Positions 47,514-55,763 of a stretch of DNA of 64,000 nucleotides are shown one piece after another. Made by a program: the position numbers and the translations under genes. The notes beneath the pieces are model-generated. The model saw only the letters and a program-made list of their open reading frames with translations, did not search any database and was not told the origin of the DNA. Source of the stretch: Avidesulfovibrio sp964369685 (GTDB lineage: Bacteria; Desulfobacterota; Desulfovibrionia; Desulfovibrionales; Desulfovibrionaceae); the NCBI GenBank assembly GCA_964369685.1, contig CAYJFB010000007.1, positions 1 to 64,000 on the forward strand, read 5' to 3'. The number at the start of each line of letters is the position of its first letter. Position 1 is the stretch's first letter.

Positions 47514-48848
47514 GTGTTTACATTTGAATGGGGTCACGCTTGGGCAGGGCGACTTGCCGATGTGTCCGAAAAAACTGCCGAGGCGCACGTCGTTGCTGCC
47601 TCAACCCGTCTTTCCGCCGAATGTGCCATAGGCCACCTTCCCGTTATGCAAATGCCCTTTGCAAACGATTTACGCCAACAATTGGATGCACTGACACCGC
47701 GTTTTGCAGCTTTTAAACACATGTTGGTCTTAGGGATCGGTGGATCGGCACTGGGTGCCAGAGCCTTGCAAAAAGCCTTTTACCCACAACAAGATCGCCC
47801 TAACCATAATGGACGCAGCCTCTGGATTGCCGATAACGTCGATGCAGACAGCCTGAACGCTTATATGGCAAGCCTCAACCCCGAAGAAACCATCGTTGTT
47901 GCCATCAGTAAATCCGGCGGTACCATCGAAACCTTAGCACAATATTTCTTGATTAAAGAATGGCTCAAAAAGAGTCTTAATGAACGCTGGAATCAACACA
48001 TGCTGCTGATTACAGACGAAAAGGTCGGTTACCTGCGCGAAGAAGCCGATACCGAAAACATCACTTCCTTGCCCGTGCCGGATAACCTCGGCGGACGATA
48101 TTCGATTTTTTCTGCTGTCGGTATGGTGCCTGCCGCATTTTTAGAAATGGATTGGAAGGCTTTGCTTGACGGTGTCCACGCCGTGACAGCACCCTTGGCT
48201 ACCGCAACACCCAACCAACTGCTTGCGCATCCTTCTTGGAAAATGGCCGTCTGGGCTTGGGAATTATGGAAAAAAGAATACAGTCAATTGATTTTCTTCT
48301 CCTACATTCCTGCATGGGCCCACCTCGGCGCTTGGTTCGGACAACTTTGGGCGGAAAGCCTCGGTAAAAATGGCAGAGGCACCATGCCGCTACCCGCTGT
48401 CGGTGCAACAGACCAACACTCGCTCCAACAAATGTTCCTCGACGGCCCTGCAGATAAAGGCTGCTTATTGCTTTCTTGTCCCTCTGCCGCCATGGGCGAT
48501 GCGGGCCCCCTCTTCCCCGACACGGTGCCCGACACATGGTCTTGGTTGCGCGGACGTCCCTTCGGCGATCTGCTTGATGCCGAATGCTTGGGCAGTGCCG
48601 CGGCAATGGCGCGTGCCAACATGCCTTTGTTGCAACTCATGCCCGAAAATACCTCCGAACGGGCAGCAGGATCTGTTATGGGCTTGTGCATGGCGGCAAC
48701 CGTCCTTACAGGCTGGTTGATGGACATCGATCCCCTTGATCAACCCGCTGTGGAATTAGGTAAACGCTTGGCCTACTCACGCTTGGGCGCGCCCGGTTAT
48801 AACGAAGAAGCAGCCATGTTGAAGGCGTTCTTGAAAAAATGCTCATAG
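47514..48848 (+). CDS. pgi: Glucose-6-phosphate isomerase
   Basis: Interconverts glucose-6-phosphate and fructose-6-phosphate. It shows the sugar-phosphate loop VLGIGGSALGARAL and AISKSGGTIETLAQY, and FPDTVPDTWSW further on. At 444 residues it is the shorter PGI type (about 450) rather than the 550-residue enterobacterial form. The frame extends to 47445, but AAAGGAG directly before the GTG at 47514 fixes the start MFTFEWG. Copy D of the intergenic repeat follows the stop. Confidence 0.93.
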   Translation: MFTFEWGHAWAGRLADVSEKTAEAHVVAASTRLSAECAIGHLPVMQMPFANDLRQQLDALTPRFAAFKHMLVLGIGGSALGARALQKAFYPQQDRPNHNGRSLWIADNVDADSLNAYMASLNPEETIVVAISKSGGTIETLAQYFLIKEWLKKSLNERWNQHMLLITDEKVGYLREEADTENITSLPVPDNLGGRYSIFSAVGMVPAAFLEMDWKALLDGVHAVTAPLATATPNQLLAHPSWKMAVWAWELWKKEYSQLIFFSYIPAWAHLGAWFGQLWAESLGKNGRGTMPLPAVGATDQHSLQQMFLDGPADKGCLLLSCPSAAMGDAGPLFPDTVPDTWSWLRGRPFGDLLDAECLGSAAAMARANMPLLQLMPENTSERAAGSVMGLCMAATVLTGWLMDIDPLDQPAVELGKRLAYSRLGAPGYNEEAAMLKAFLKKCS

Positions 48849-48864
48849 ACCCATTGATTGAATA

Positions 48865-49040
48865 AAAGTGATTTTTTTTTGGGGGGGCATCGCCCCCCCC
48901 CCAGAACCCCCCTTTGCCGCACCACATTCAAACACTTGACGAACAGTTGGACTTCTTTGATTCTGTTTTTTGATTGCGTTTTGAATATGGCGCGGTCAAA
49001 ATGCCTCTGCGAGTGTCTTTTCACCAAAGAATACCATGAC
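48865..49040 (+). repeat. Intergenic repeat, copy D
   Basis: Nine-T tract, G7 then C10 hairpin (48881-48902), second C6 run, then a long stem CCGCACCACATTCAAA against TTTGAATATGGCGCGG (two mismatched positions), and the conserved tail GCCTCTGCGAGTGTCTT. Starts about 17 bases after the pgi stop, sense to pgi. Confidence 0.8.
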
Positions 49041-49119
49041 CCCGGTAAACACGTTTAAGAACATTTGAAGCAAAAAAATTTTAAACGTTTTTGCACCTCA
49101 AAAAAGAAAAAAGAAAACC

Positions 49120-50628
49120 ATGGCAGAGCTTGATCGTCTCAGTCTCGAAACTCCCGAGCAGACCTCTTCGATCCGCACGTCACACGATGTCGGCTTGCCT
49201 TTTGCATTGGCTCGTTCGTTGTCATGGATTTCACTGGTCTTGATTCTGATTTCAAGTCTTGTTATGGCCATGTTTATTGGCAATACCGCCAGAGATACAC
49301 TGCTTGCACGACAACAAAGCTCCAGTAAGCAATTGGCACTCAATTTAAATCAACAAATATACCGACGCTTCACCTTGCCGACCGTTTTGGCCTTTGGACG
49401 TGTGGCTTTGCGCCAACCCATGCAATACGAACAGCTTGATAACGTGATCCGCTCAAGCATTCAAAGTGTTGATATTGGCGCCTTACGTATCTACGGACAA
49501 GATAAAATCGTTAATTACTCCCTCAATGCCGACGATCTCGGACGCGACGATCTGGTGCCTGTCGCTGCGGAACAAGCTATTCAAACAAAAGGTATTGTGT
49601 TTGAAATCCTGTCAAACATTTCATGGATTCAATCAATGTTTGCCATCAATTTGCCGCCGCGTAGCTTTACATTGCGTACCAGTTTTCCGCTCAGTGTTGA
49701 CATGCCCTCAGACGAAGGCAACGCCGAAGAAGCCCTGATTACCGGTGTGCTGGAACTGACACAAGATATTACTGACGATTATAGTACCGCAATCCGTTTC
49801 CAATGGCTCATCTGGGCAACATGTTTGGGTGCGGCTGCCGTGCTTTTTGGCATTTTACAATTTTTTATCATACGCGCAGAAGGCATTTTGGCCGAACGCA
49901 TGACCAGAAACCGTAAACTGGAAGCAGAACTTCATCAGAATGAAAAACTGGTCAGTATGGGACGAGTCATTGCCAGTATTGCCCACGAAATACGCAATCC
50001 TTTGGGGATTATTCGTTCCAGTGCCGAACTTTTGTTGCGTCGTACGTCCGAAACTGATGTGGTTAATCGCAAAATGTTGTCGGCAGTCTATGACGAAGCC
50101 TTTCGCTTGAGCCAAACGGTCAATGATTTCTTGGACTACGCAAGGCCGCGCGTGCCAAACAGTCACTCTATCGATCTCATCCTCATCGTGACACAAATCC
50201 TGACATTTCTTGAAGGCGAATGCGCCCGCCTGCACGTGGACGTACACACAAATTTACCCCCAAAAATGCTCATTAAAGCTGATAAAGATTTGTTGTATCG
50301 TGCCTTATATAATGTGATCAGTAACGCATTACAGGCGATGGGCACCTCCTCGGAACAAAACACAGCCGATCCTGTAAGTAAACGTTTGTACATTAACGGC
50401 ATGGTTGCTGAAAAACATGTCGAACTGACTGTGATTGATACAGGCTCGGGCTTTGACGAAACCATGCTGCCGCGTGTGCTCGATCCGTTTTTTACGACCA
50501 AAGATCACGGCACAGGACTCGGATTGCCGATTGTCAATACCATCATCACAAGCCACGGTGGCGAACTCCGCTTGGGCAATACGCCAAACGGCGGTGCCTT
50601 TGTGAAAATATACCTCCCCTGCCTTTAA
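49120..50628 (+). CDS. Membrane sensor histidine kinase (NtrB/ZraS type)
   Basis: A 502-residue kinase: TM1 about 33-54, an extracytoplasmic sensor region of about 170 residues with no domain I recognise, TM2 about 227-249, then the dimerisation domain with phospho-acceptor H289 (IAHEIRNPLGIIRSS) and the ATPase domain (N-box NVISNALQAMG, G1 VIDTGSGFD, G2 DHGTGLGLPIVNT). It is followed after 15 bases by its response regulator gene. The ribosome binding site is weak and purine-rich. Signal unknown. Confidence 0.92.
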   Translation: MAELDRLSLETPEQTSSIRTSHDVGLPFALARSLSWISLVLILISSLVMAMFIGNTARDTLLARQQSSSKQLALNLNQQIYRRFTLPTVLAFGRVALRQPMQYEQLDNVIRSSIQSVDIGALRIYGQDKIVNYSLNADDLGRDDLVPVAAEQAIQTKGIVFEILSNISWIQSMFAINLPPRSFTLRTSFPLSVDMPSDEGNAEEALITGVLELTQDITDDYSTAIRFQWLIWATCLGAAAVLFGILQFFIIRAEGILAERMTRNRKLEAELHQNEKLVSMGRVIASIAHEIRNPLGIIRSSAELLLRRTSETDVVNRKMLSAVYDEAFRLSQTVNDFLDYARPRVPNSHSIDLILIVTQILTFLEGECARLHVDVHTNLPPKMLIKADKDLLYRALYNVISNALQAMGTSSEQNTADPVSKRLYINGMVAEKHVELTVIDTGSGFDETMLPRVLDPFFTTKDHGTGLGLPIVNTIITSHGGELRLGNTPNGGAFVKIYLPCL

Positions 50629-50643
50629 GAAAAGGACAACACT

Positions 50644-52023
50644 ATGAGCGAACACGCACACATCCTTGTTATCGACGACGAACAAAATTATCTGCTGGTT
50701 CTTGAAACCCTACTCAGTGACGCCGGCTATACCGTGACCACCCTCAATGATCCGGAAACAGCTTTGACTTTCTTGGAAGAATCAGAAGTGGATGTGGTGA
50801 TCACCGATATGAAAATGCCGCGTGTCAGCGGACGTGAGGTGCTCGAGCGTGTCAAAAAAAGTTGGCCGCACATTACAGTATTAATCATGACCGCCTTCGG
50901 TTCCATTGAAAGTGCCGTGGAATTGATGAAGCAAGGCGCCTTCAACTATATCACCAAACCTTTTGCCAATGATGAGTTGTTGCTTTCTGTACAAAATGCC
51001 GCCGAATTGTCTCTGGTACACCGCCAATACCGTTTGCTCCACGCCTCTTTGGAAGAACGATATGGCAAACATCAAATTGTCGGCCGCAGCCGTTCAGTGC
51101 GAGATACCATGGACATTGTCGACCGTGCGGCACCCAGCAAAGCGGCTGTATTGATTACAGGTGAATCGGGAACAGGAAAAGAATTGATCGCACGCGCGAT
51201 CCACTTTTCTTCACCACGCAGTCAAGAACCCTTTGTCACAGTGAATTGTATGCCGTTAAGCCCCGGCGTTTTTGAAAGCGAACTGTTTGGTTGTGAAAAC
51301 GGCTCAACAAGCGGTGCCGTGGCTATGCGCCGCGGACGCATCGAACAAGCCGAAGGCGGCACCCTGTTCTTGGATGAAGTGGGTGAATTGAGCCCGGAAT
51401 TGCAAATAAAACTCTTGCGCGTCCTACAAGAACGACGCTTTGAACGTGTCGGCGGTACAGAAGAAATAGAAGCGAATATCCGCATTGTGGCGGCGTCGAA
51501 CAAAGAACTCTTGCCTTTGGTGCAATCCGGTGCGTTTCGTGAAGATTTGTATTATCGTTTGAATGTGGTCAACATTCCCTTGCCTGCTTTGCGTGAACGC
51601 CGAGAAGATATTCCGTTGTTGGTCGCCCATTTTACCGAAAAAAGTTGTCGAGACAACAGTGTTCCCTTGAAAACATTCAGTACCGAAGCTTTAAACTATA
51701 TGAGCGGGTATGAATGGCCGGGAAATATTCGTCAATTGCAAAATGTGGTTGAACGGTGTGTTGTGCTTGTGCCCACTCCGGAAATATCCCTTGAACAGCT
51801 GCCTTCGGAAATCCGTGATGAAGACGCACAATTTAAGAGTGCCGTGGATCTGCTTCCTGTAGAACTTGATCTCGCGGCAACACTGGAACGTATTGAAGCC
51901 GCGTTGATCCGTCGAGCGTTGGTGAGAGCAGATTTTATTCAAGCCAACGCATCAAAATTGCTTGGTATTTCAAAAAGCTTGATGCAATATAAACTCAAAA
52001 AATATGGCATCACAGGGCATTAA
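50644..52023 (+). CDS. NtrC-family response regulator with altered GAFTGA loop
   Basis: Receiver domain with D55 (VVITDMKMPRVSG), an AAA+ domain with Walker A TGESGTGKELIARAIH (about 172) and Walker B GGTLFLDEVGEL, and a C-terminal Fis-type helix-turn-helix (ASKLLGISKSLMQYKLKKYG). The loop that contacts sigma54, normally GAFTGA, reads GSTSGA (residues 220-225). Family knowledge says that this loop is needed for sigma54 activation, so it may act differently. 459 residues. Forms an operon with the kinase and ends at a terminator. Confidence 0.93.
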   Translation: MSEHAHILVIDDEQNYLLVLETLLSDAGYTVTTLNDPETALTFLEESEVDVVITDMKMPRVSGREVLERVKKSWPHITVLIMTAFGSIESAVELMKQGAFNYITKPFANDELLLSVQNAAELSLVHRQYRLLHASLEERYGKHQIVGRSRSVRDTMDIVDRAAPSKAAVLITGESGTGKELIARAIHFSSPRSQEPFVTVNCMPLSPGVFESELFGCENGSTSGAVAMRRGRIEQAEGGTLFLDEVGELSPELQIKLLRVLQERRFERVGGTEEIEANIRIVAASNKELLPLVQSGAFREDLYYRLNVVNIPLPALRERREDIPLLVAHFTEKSCRDNSVPLKTFSTEALNYMSGYEWPGNIRQLQNVVERCVVLVPTPEISLEQLPSEIRDEDAQFKSAVDLLPVELDLAATLERIEAALIRRALVRADFIQANASKLLGISKSLMQYKLKKYGITGH

Positions 52024-52063
52024 AGAAGAGATGAATATGTGTATGCCAAGGGGAACAGATGAC

Positions 52064-52090
52064 CGCGCTTGCAAAAAGAGCGTGTTTTTT
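52064..52090 (+). terminator. Intrinsic terminator of the two-component operon
   Basis: CGCGCTT (52064-52070) pairs with GAGCGTG (52078-52084) using two wobble pairs, followed by six T. It starts 41 bases after the response regulator stop. Confidence 0.65.
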
Positions 52091-52153
52091 CTGAAGACAG
52101 CAAGGATATAAATACATATTGCGTATTCAAAACGTGTGCTAAAGGATGATGAC

Positions 52154-52738
52154 ATGCGCTCAATGAAGGCTTGTCCCTTTTTACTTCCGACACCGATATT
52201 ATTGGTGGGAACATATGATCGATTTGGCAGACCAAACATTATGCCGGCGTCTTGGGGAGGTATTTGTGCCTCTCAACCGCCTTCTTTGGCTGTTTCAATC
52301 CGTAAAACTCGTTGGACACACGCGGCGATACAAGAACGTAACGCCTTTACCGTCAGCATTCCCAACGCCGAGATGATCGCTCAAGTGGATTTTGCAGGCC
52401 TGCATTCCGGAGAAAAACTTGATAAATTTTCCGCGTTGGGATGGACGGCCGTGACAGCCGAACATGTGGATGCCCCTTATGTCGGGGAATGCCCGTTAGT
52501 GCTTGAACTTGTACTGAGTCAAACAATTGAAATCGGATCACACACACAGTATATCGGTGAAATTATGGATACCAAAATTGATGAAGGTTGCCTTATGTAT
52601 ACCGGTATACCCGACGTGCAAAGTCTAAACCCTTGTTTCTATGCCCCATTGGCACAAGAATATTGGAGCCTCGGTTCATTTATTGCACGCGCGCATTCCG
52701 TGGGGCATACCGTCACGCACAGCGTCTTCATTGATTAG
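52154..52738 (+). CDS. Flavin reductase-like FMN-binding protein
   Basis: A 194-residue protein of the flavin reductase-like (split-barrel, FlaRed) family. Indicators are TPILLVGTYDRFGRPNIMPASW at the N-terminus, PPSLAVSIRKTRWTHAAI, and the central DFAGLHSGEKLDKFSALGW. Members bind FMN and reduce flavins, iron or unknown partners; exact role open. The ATG at 52154 follows AAAGGA; an in-frame GTG at 52136 is less likely. Its TAG overlaps the first base of the inverted-repeat element at 52737. Confidence 0.85.
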   Translation: MRSMKACPFLLPTPILLVGTYDRFGRPNIMPASWGGICASQPPSLAVSIRKTRWTHAAIQERNAFTVSIPNAEMIAQVDFAGLHSGEKLDKFSALGWTAVTAEHVDAPYVGECPLVLELVLSQTIEIGSHTQYIGEIMDTKIDEGCLMYTGIPDVQSLNPCFYAPLAQEYWSLGSFIARAHSVGHTVTHSVFID

Positions 52739-52885
52739 AGCGTGTTCATATAAATACTTTTTGATCTTCTGATTAAGGGAGATGAACGAACGTTGAGGCC
52801 GTGTATGCAGACATACACGGCCTCAACGTTCGTGAAACCTGACGTCAAGATAAAATCAAAAAGCGTTTTTGTGAACACGCTTCAA
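52737..52885. mobile_element. MITE-like element with terminal inverted repeats
   Basis: About 149 bases bounded by AGCGTGTTCA-type inverted ends: AGCGTGTTCATATAAATAC then TTTTTGAT at the left, and ATCAAAAAGCGTTTTTGTGA then ACACGCTT at the right, matching over most of 27 positions. The centre is a perfect 22-bp stem (52786-52807 with 52812-52833) with a CAGA loop. It has no coding capacity. It sits exactly at the stop codon of the flavin reductase-like gene and just beyond the stop of the convergent gene. Confidence 0.7.
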
Positions 52886-52891
52886 ACGAAC

Positions 52892-53242
52892 CTAGTGTTT
52901 CATGCCGCGTTTGGACGCTTTCAACGGATTGACTTTTGCAACAGTTTCTTTGGGCAACTTTTGAATGCGATCTTTGTTAGACTCGAACAATTCTTTATAA
53001 TTAAAACCAAGTTCTTGAATGCGTTGTTCCATCACCCTACGATTACTGTAACGATTGGGATCGGCAATACTTTTATCCAAATATTTTTTTTGGGTTAAAT
53101 ATAACCCTTTATCATCAATGGCAATAAAGAGCTGGCTGTTGTCTTCTGTTGTGAAAAGAGCTGATGCTTCTTGAGCCGGTATTTCTTGGGGTGGCACTTC
53201 CATAATGACCATTTCTTTTGCGGTACCAAAACGTGTAATCAT
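52892..53242 (-). CDS. Unrecognised small protein
   Basis: A 116-residue soluble protein with no domain I recognise. The first half has MVIMEVPPQEIPAQEASALF and a beta-like stretch LFIAIDDKGLYLTQKKYL; the second half is charged with a basic C-terminus (NPLKASKRGMKH). It looks genuine: an AAGGAG lies at good spacing, and a good promoter is found about 50 bases upstream. No operon partner. Confidence 0.75.
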   Translation of the reverse strand: MITRFGTAKEMVIMEVPPQEIPAQEASALFTTEDNSQLFIAIDDKGLYLTQKKYLDKSIADPNRYSNRRVMEQRIQELGFNYKELFESNKDRIQKLPKETVAKVNPLKASKRGMKH

Positions 53243-53288
53243 TGTAAACTCCTTGTGTAGTTATCAACATACTCAATGAAATTGAATT

Positions 53289-53316
53289 TTAATATCATAT
53301 ACAATCGGCATGTCAA
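53289..53316 (-). promoter_or_regulatory. Candidate sigma70 promoter for the small gene at 52892-53242
   Basis: Minus strand: TTGACA (53316-53311), 16 bases, TATTAA (53294-53289). It is 47 bases from the start codon. Confidence 0.55.
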
Positions 53317-53439
53317 AGACAAGGTCTTTATTCTGTCTTCTCAAATGGTAGGCATGTGTTAGGTTCTGCTTTATAAATAGAATCGTATCACTTGGAAACA
53401 ATTTCTAGAGCACTTCTGTGTTCATTTTTCATAAAGATG

Positions 53440-53590
53440 TTTAATGATTCTCGCTCTTTCTGAGGGGATGAACAGAGTCGCAGAGCCGTTTGAACTGTGG
53501 CGCATGACCAGTACGAAGTACGGGAATGCGCCACAGGAACAAGGGGGGCTGGGGGGCAGTGCCCCCCAGAAAAAAAGAAAATTTTTTTTA
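53440..53590 (-). repeat. Intergenic repeat, copy E
   Basis: Read on the minus strand: CTTTTTTT tract, CTGGGGGGC hairpin with 9-bp arms and ACT loop, second C6 run, TTGTTC, then outer stem CTGTGGCGCAT/ATGCGCCACAG with inner GTAC/GTAC stem. The flanking bases TTCAA and the tail match copy B, while both stems differ by paired substitutions. It starts about 30 bases after the stop of the VCBS-like gene and is sense to it. Confidence 0.8.
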
Positions 53591-53620
53591 CAATACTGTA
53601 TATAAACAAATTTTTTTAGA

Positions 53621-54895
53621 TTAACTGTTTCCTTCGCTTGCTAATAGGCGTGCCAATTCTTCAGCATGATGTTTTTCAATATCCACAACGCTGTCAGGAA
53701 TGATTACTGTCAGTTCTGTCGATGTTTCGGCCTGAGCAAACAGTGTGTCAAAGGTTTCGGATTCTTGGGTCTGCGTCGGACTCAGCGGCGCGTCATGAAA
53801 CAAACTGTGCAAATCATGTTCAGCCGCTTCATCTTCAGTCAACGGAAGTTCTAAAATTTCATTATGGAGTAAAGCCAATTGTTCCAGATCCTGTTCACTA
53901 TGCCGGAGCGTTGTTTCTTGTCGATAGTCGTGTTCGTCCTCAGAAGTCAGAGGAATATCTCCAAAATCATCGGTAAGATCCGTGTCTTGCTCGAAAAACA
54001 ATGCTGCATGAGAACCGACAGTCAACGATGTGGCGGCATCTACGAAAAGATCATGTGCCGTATTCAGACTCAGTTCAGGGTCTCCCTCTTGAGTGCCTTT
54101 GATGGTCACGGAAACCGCAATGGGTTCGCCCTCAAGGTGTGCATGACTTGCTTCATATAAAGCCGGTTGATCATTTATATACACATAAAATTCTTGTGTA
54201 ACACTTTCTCCCAACGCCAATTTGGGCGTCGTCTGTGTTTCCGGAGCCAAGGTGTATGTGTATGCGGCGGAATAGGTATTATTTAAGGAGTCATAACGAC
54301 CTGTATCAATGGACATTGTTCCGTATGGTGTTTCTACCGTCGATTGCAACACATGGCTTGCAACGTGGCTTTCTGGGGACAACAAATCATTTGGATGAGG
54401 CCCAAAACGGTATGTCAACGGCTCCATTTCCGCAACCGCCATGGGCGATACGTCCGAAAAGGCTTCCGAAAACGACAACATACCGGAATATTCAAGCGGT
54501 GATTCGTTAAATAGTGCGCCCATATCAAAATCTGTCGTATCATCTGTCTCTGAATACACATCAGAATGAAGAGCGACTTCAATATAATCACAATATTCTT
54601 CACCATGTATGTCCAAAGAATACACCGGAATTTTTTCCAAGAAGGGTATCTCTGATTCCGACAACAATTCATTTGCCAGCATTGTTTCAAGCATCGTGCT
54701 TTCAGCATCAAGTATATATGTATATTCACCGCTTTGCGGATCGATAAACACAGAACCATATGGTGTTGTCAGGGTTTGTACAATATTTCCGTTTTCTGCT
54801 TTAAAGTAAAACACACTCTTTGACGTTTGGGTATTCTCAATTTCAACAGCGTGCTGTTCTTCAAGGGTTTGTTTATTATTTAACAGTGTTACCAT
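53621..54895 (-). CDS. VCBS-like acidic protein of unknown function
   Basis: A 424-residue, strongly acidic protein without signal peptide or membrane helix. Two segments resemble VCBS/cadherin-like repeats: TLTTPYGSVFIDPQSGEYTY (41-60), and from about residue 188 TPYGTMSIDTG, with AYTYTLAPE and GESVTQEFYVYINDQ following. VCBS repeats are typical of large secreted adhesins, but here there is no type I secretion-type C-terminus that I can recognise. It has a strong promoter and a 200-base leader, and copy E of the intergenic repeat follows. Function unknown. Confidence 0.75.
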   Translation of the reverse strand: MVTLLNNKQTLEEQHAVEIENTQTSKSVFYFKAENGNIVQTLTTPYGSVFIDPQSGEYTYILDAESTMLETMLANELLSESEIPFLEKIPVYSLDIHGEEYCDYIEVALHSDVYSETDDTTDFDMGALFNESPLEYSGMLSFSEAFSDVSPMAVAEMEPLTYRFGPHPNDLLSPESHVASHVLQSTVETPYGTMSIDTGRYDSLNNTYSAAYTYTLAPETQTTPKLALGESVTQEFYVYINDQPALYEASHAHLEGEPIAVSVTIKGTQEGDPELSLNTAHDLFVDAATSLTVGSHAALFFEQDTDLTDDFGDIPLTSEDEHDYRQETTLRHSEQDLEQLALLHNEILELPLTEDEAAEHDLHSLFHDAPLSPTQTQESETFDTLFAQAETSTELTVIIPDSVVDIEKHHAEELARLLASEGNS

Positions 54896-55213
54896 GACAC
54901 ACCACCTTATTTTACAACAATCATCCTTAAGAAGAAGGATTGCTTCCGAAAAACATAAAATAAAAAGGACGCAACTATAGAGACACAGAATGTGTCTTCA
55001 ACAGAGACGTCAATAGATTCATTCTTTTCTTTTGGAAGACATGCATGGTATAAGGCATGACTTTTTTATGAAAAGAACGGATACATAGTTTCACTATGTA
55101 TAAATAGATTATTATGCACCCATATCATTTTGTCAAGAGGTTTTTGTTGTCGTGACGCAGGAATGATTTTTTTATTTTATTGCAACGCCAACCCGTACTG
55201 ACAAGCTAAAAAG
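54896..55213 (-). other. Leader and promoter region of the VCBS-like gene
   Basis: A 318-base gap. It contains the promoter at 55108-55136, then small hairpins in the transcribed leader: ATACATAGT-TTC-ACTATGTAT (55081-55101) and AGACAC-AGAAT-GTGTCT (about 54979-54995). Confidence 0.45.
55108..55136 (-). promoter_or_regulatory. Strong candidate sigma70 promoter of the VCBS-like gene
   Basis: Minus strand: TTGACA (55136-55131), 16 bases, TAATAAT (55114-55108). Near-consensus. It gives a leader of about 205 bases with a 9-bp hairpin at its 5' end. Confidence 0.65.
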
Positions 55214-55621
55214 TTAACACGCACTCAAAAATGCCTGAAACCATGATTGAAAGTCTTTGTTATCTGTTTCCGCCGATTCTGTTTCATTTTTTTGCTGCAC
55301 CCATTCATGGAGGGTTCGCACGTTTGCTTGGAACTGCGGATCATCAAGGATTTGAATCAGCAGCGGTTTTGTCAACTGTTGCGTGAGAAAATCCACAAGT
55401 ACGGTGCGTATGTGTTCACCGTTTTGGAACACATCAAGCCCATTCAGTGCTTTCAGTAAGGGCTTGAGGTGCGGTAAACTGGTTTGAATGTGGATTTGTG
55501 TGTCTGACGGTACAGCAATGCACGGCCTGTTTTCGTCTTCAGTCAGCCACATAAATCGCAACCACTGTTCAAAGGCCAGTGCTTCAAGCGCTGAGACCAT
55601 GGCATTGTTGTTTGTTTGCAT
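55214..55621 (-). CDS. Unrecognised small protein
   Basis: A 135-residue soluble protein, mostly helical by composition (ALEALAFEQWLRFMWLTEDE, LKPLLKALNGLDVFQNG), with several tryptophans and an acidic C-terminal half. No family recognised. It lies on the same strand between hisF (143 bases upstream) and the VCBS-like gene, and may be transcribed with the his genes. Codon usage looks like its neighbours. Confidence 0.6.
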   Translation of the reverse strand: MQTNNNAMVSALEALAFEQWLRFMWLTEDENRPCIAVPSDTQIHIQTSLPHLKPLLKALNGLDVFQNGEHIRTVLVDFLTQQLTKPLLIQILDDPQFQANVRTLHEWVQQKNETESAETDNKDFQSWFQAFLSAC

Positions 55622-55763
55622 GTTTCAGAACCTTCGTGAATAATACATCTACAAAATATAGCCAAAGAATAACGTCAAACAATAAAGATCTTTTTGCTTT
55701 CATAAACATGATGCCAGGGGTTATTGGTAGCACCGAAGCACGTCGATACTGCAAAAAAATGCT

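Noticed and set aside
66..53590. Reading the G/C hairpin repeats as plain intrinsic terminators
   Set aside because: The T-tract precedes the hairpin in the gene's sense direction, and the opposite strand has an A-tract after it, so neither orientation fits.
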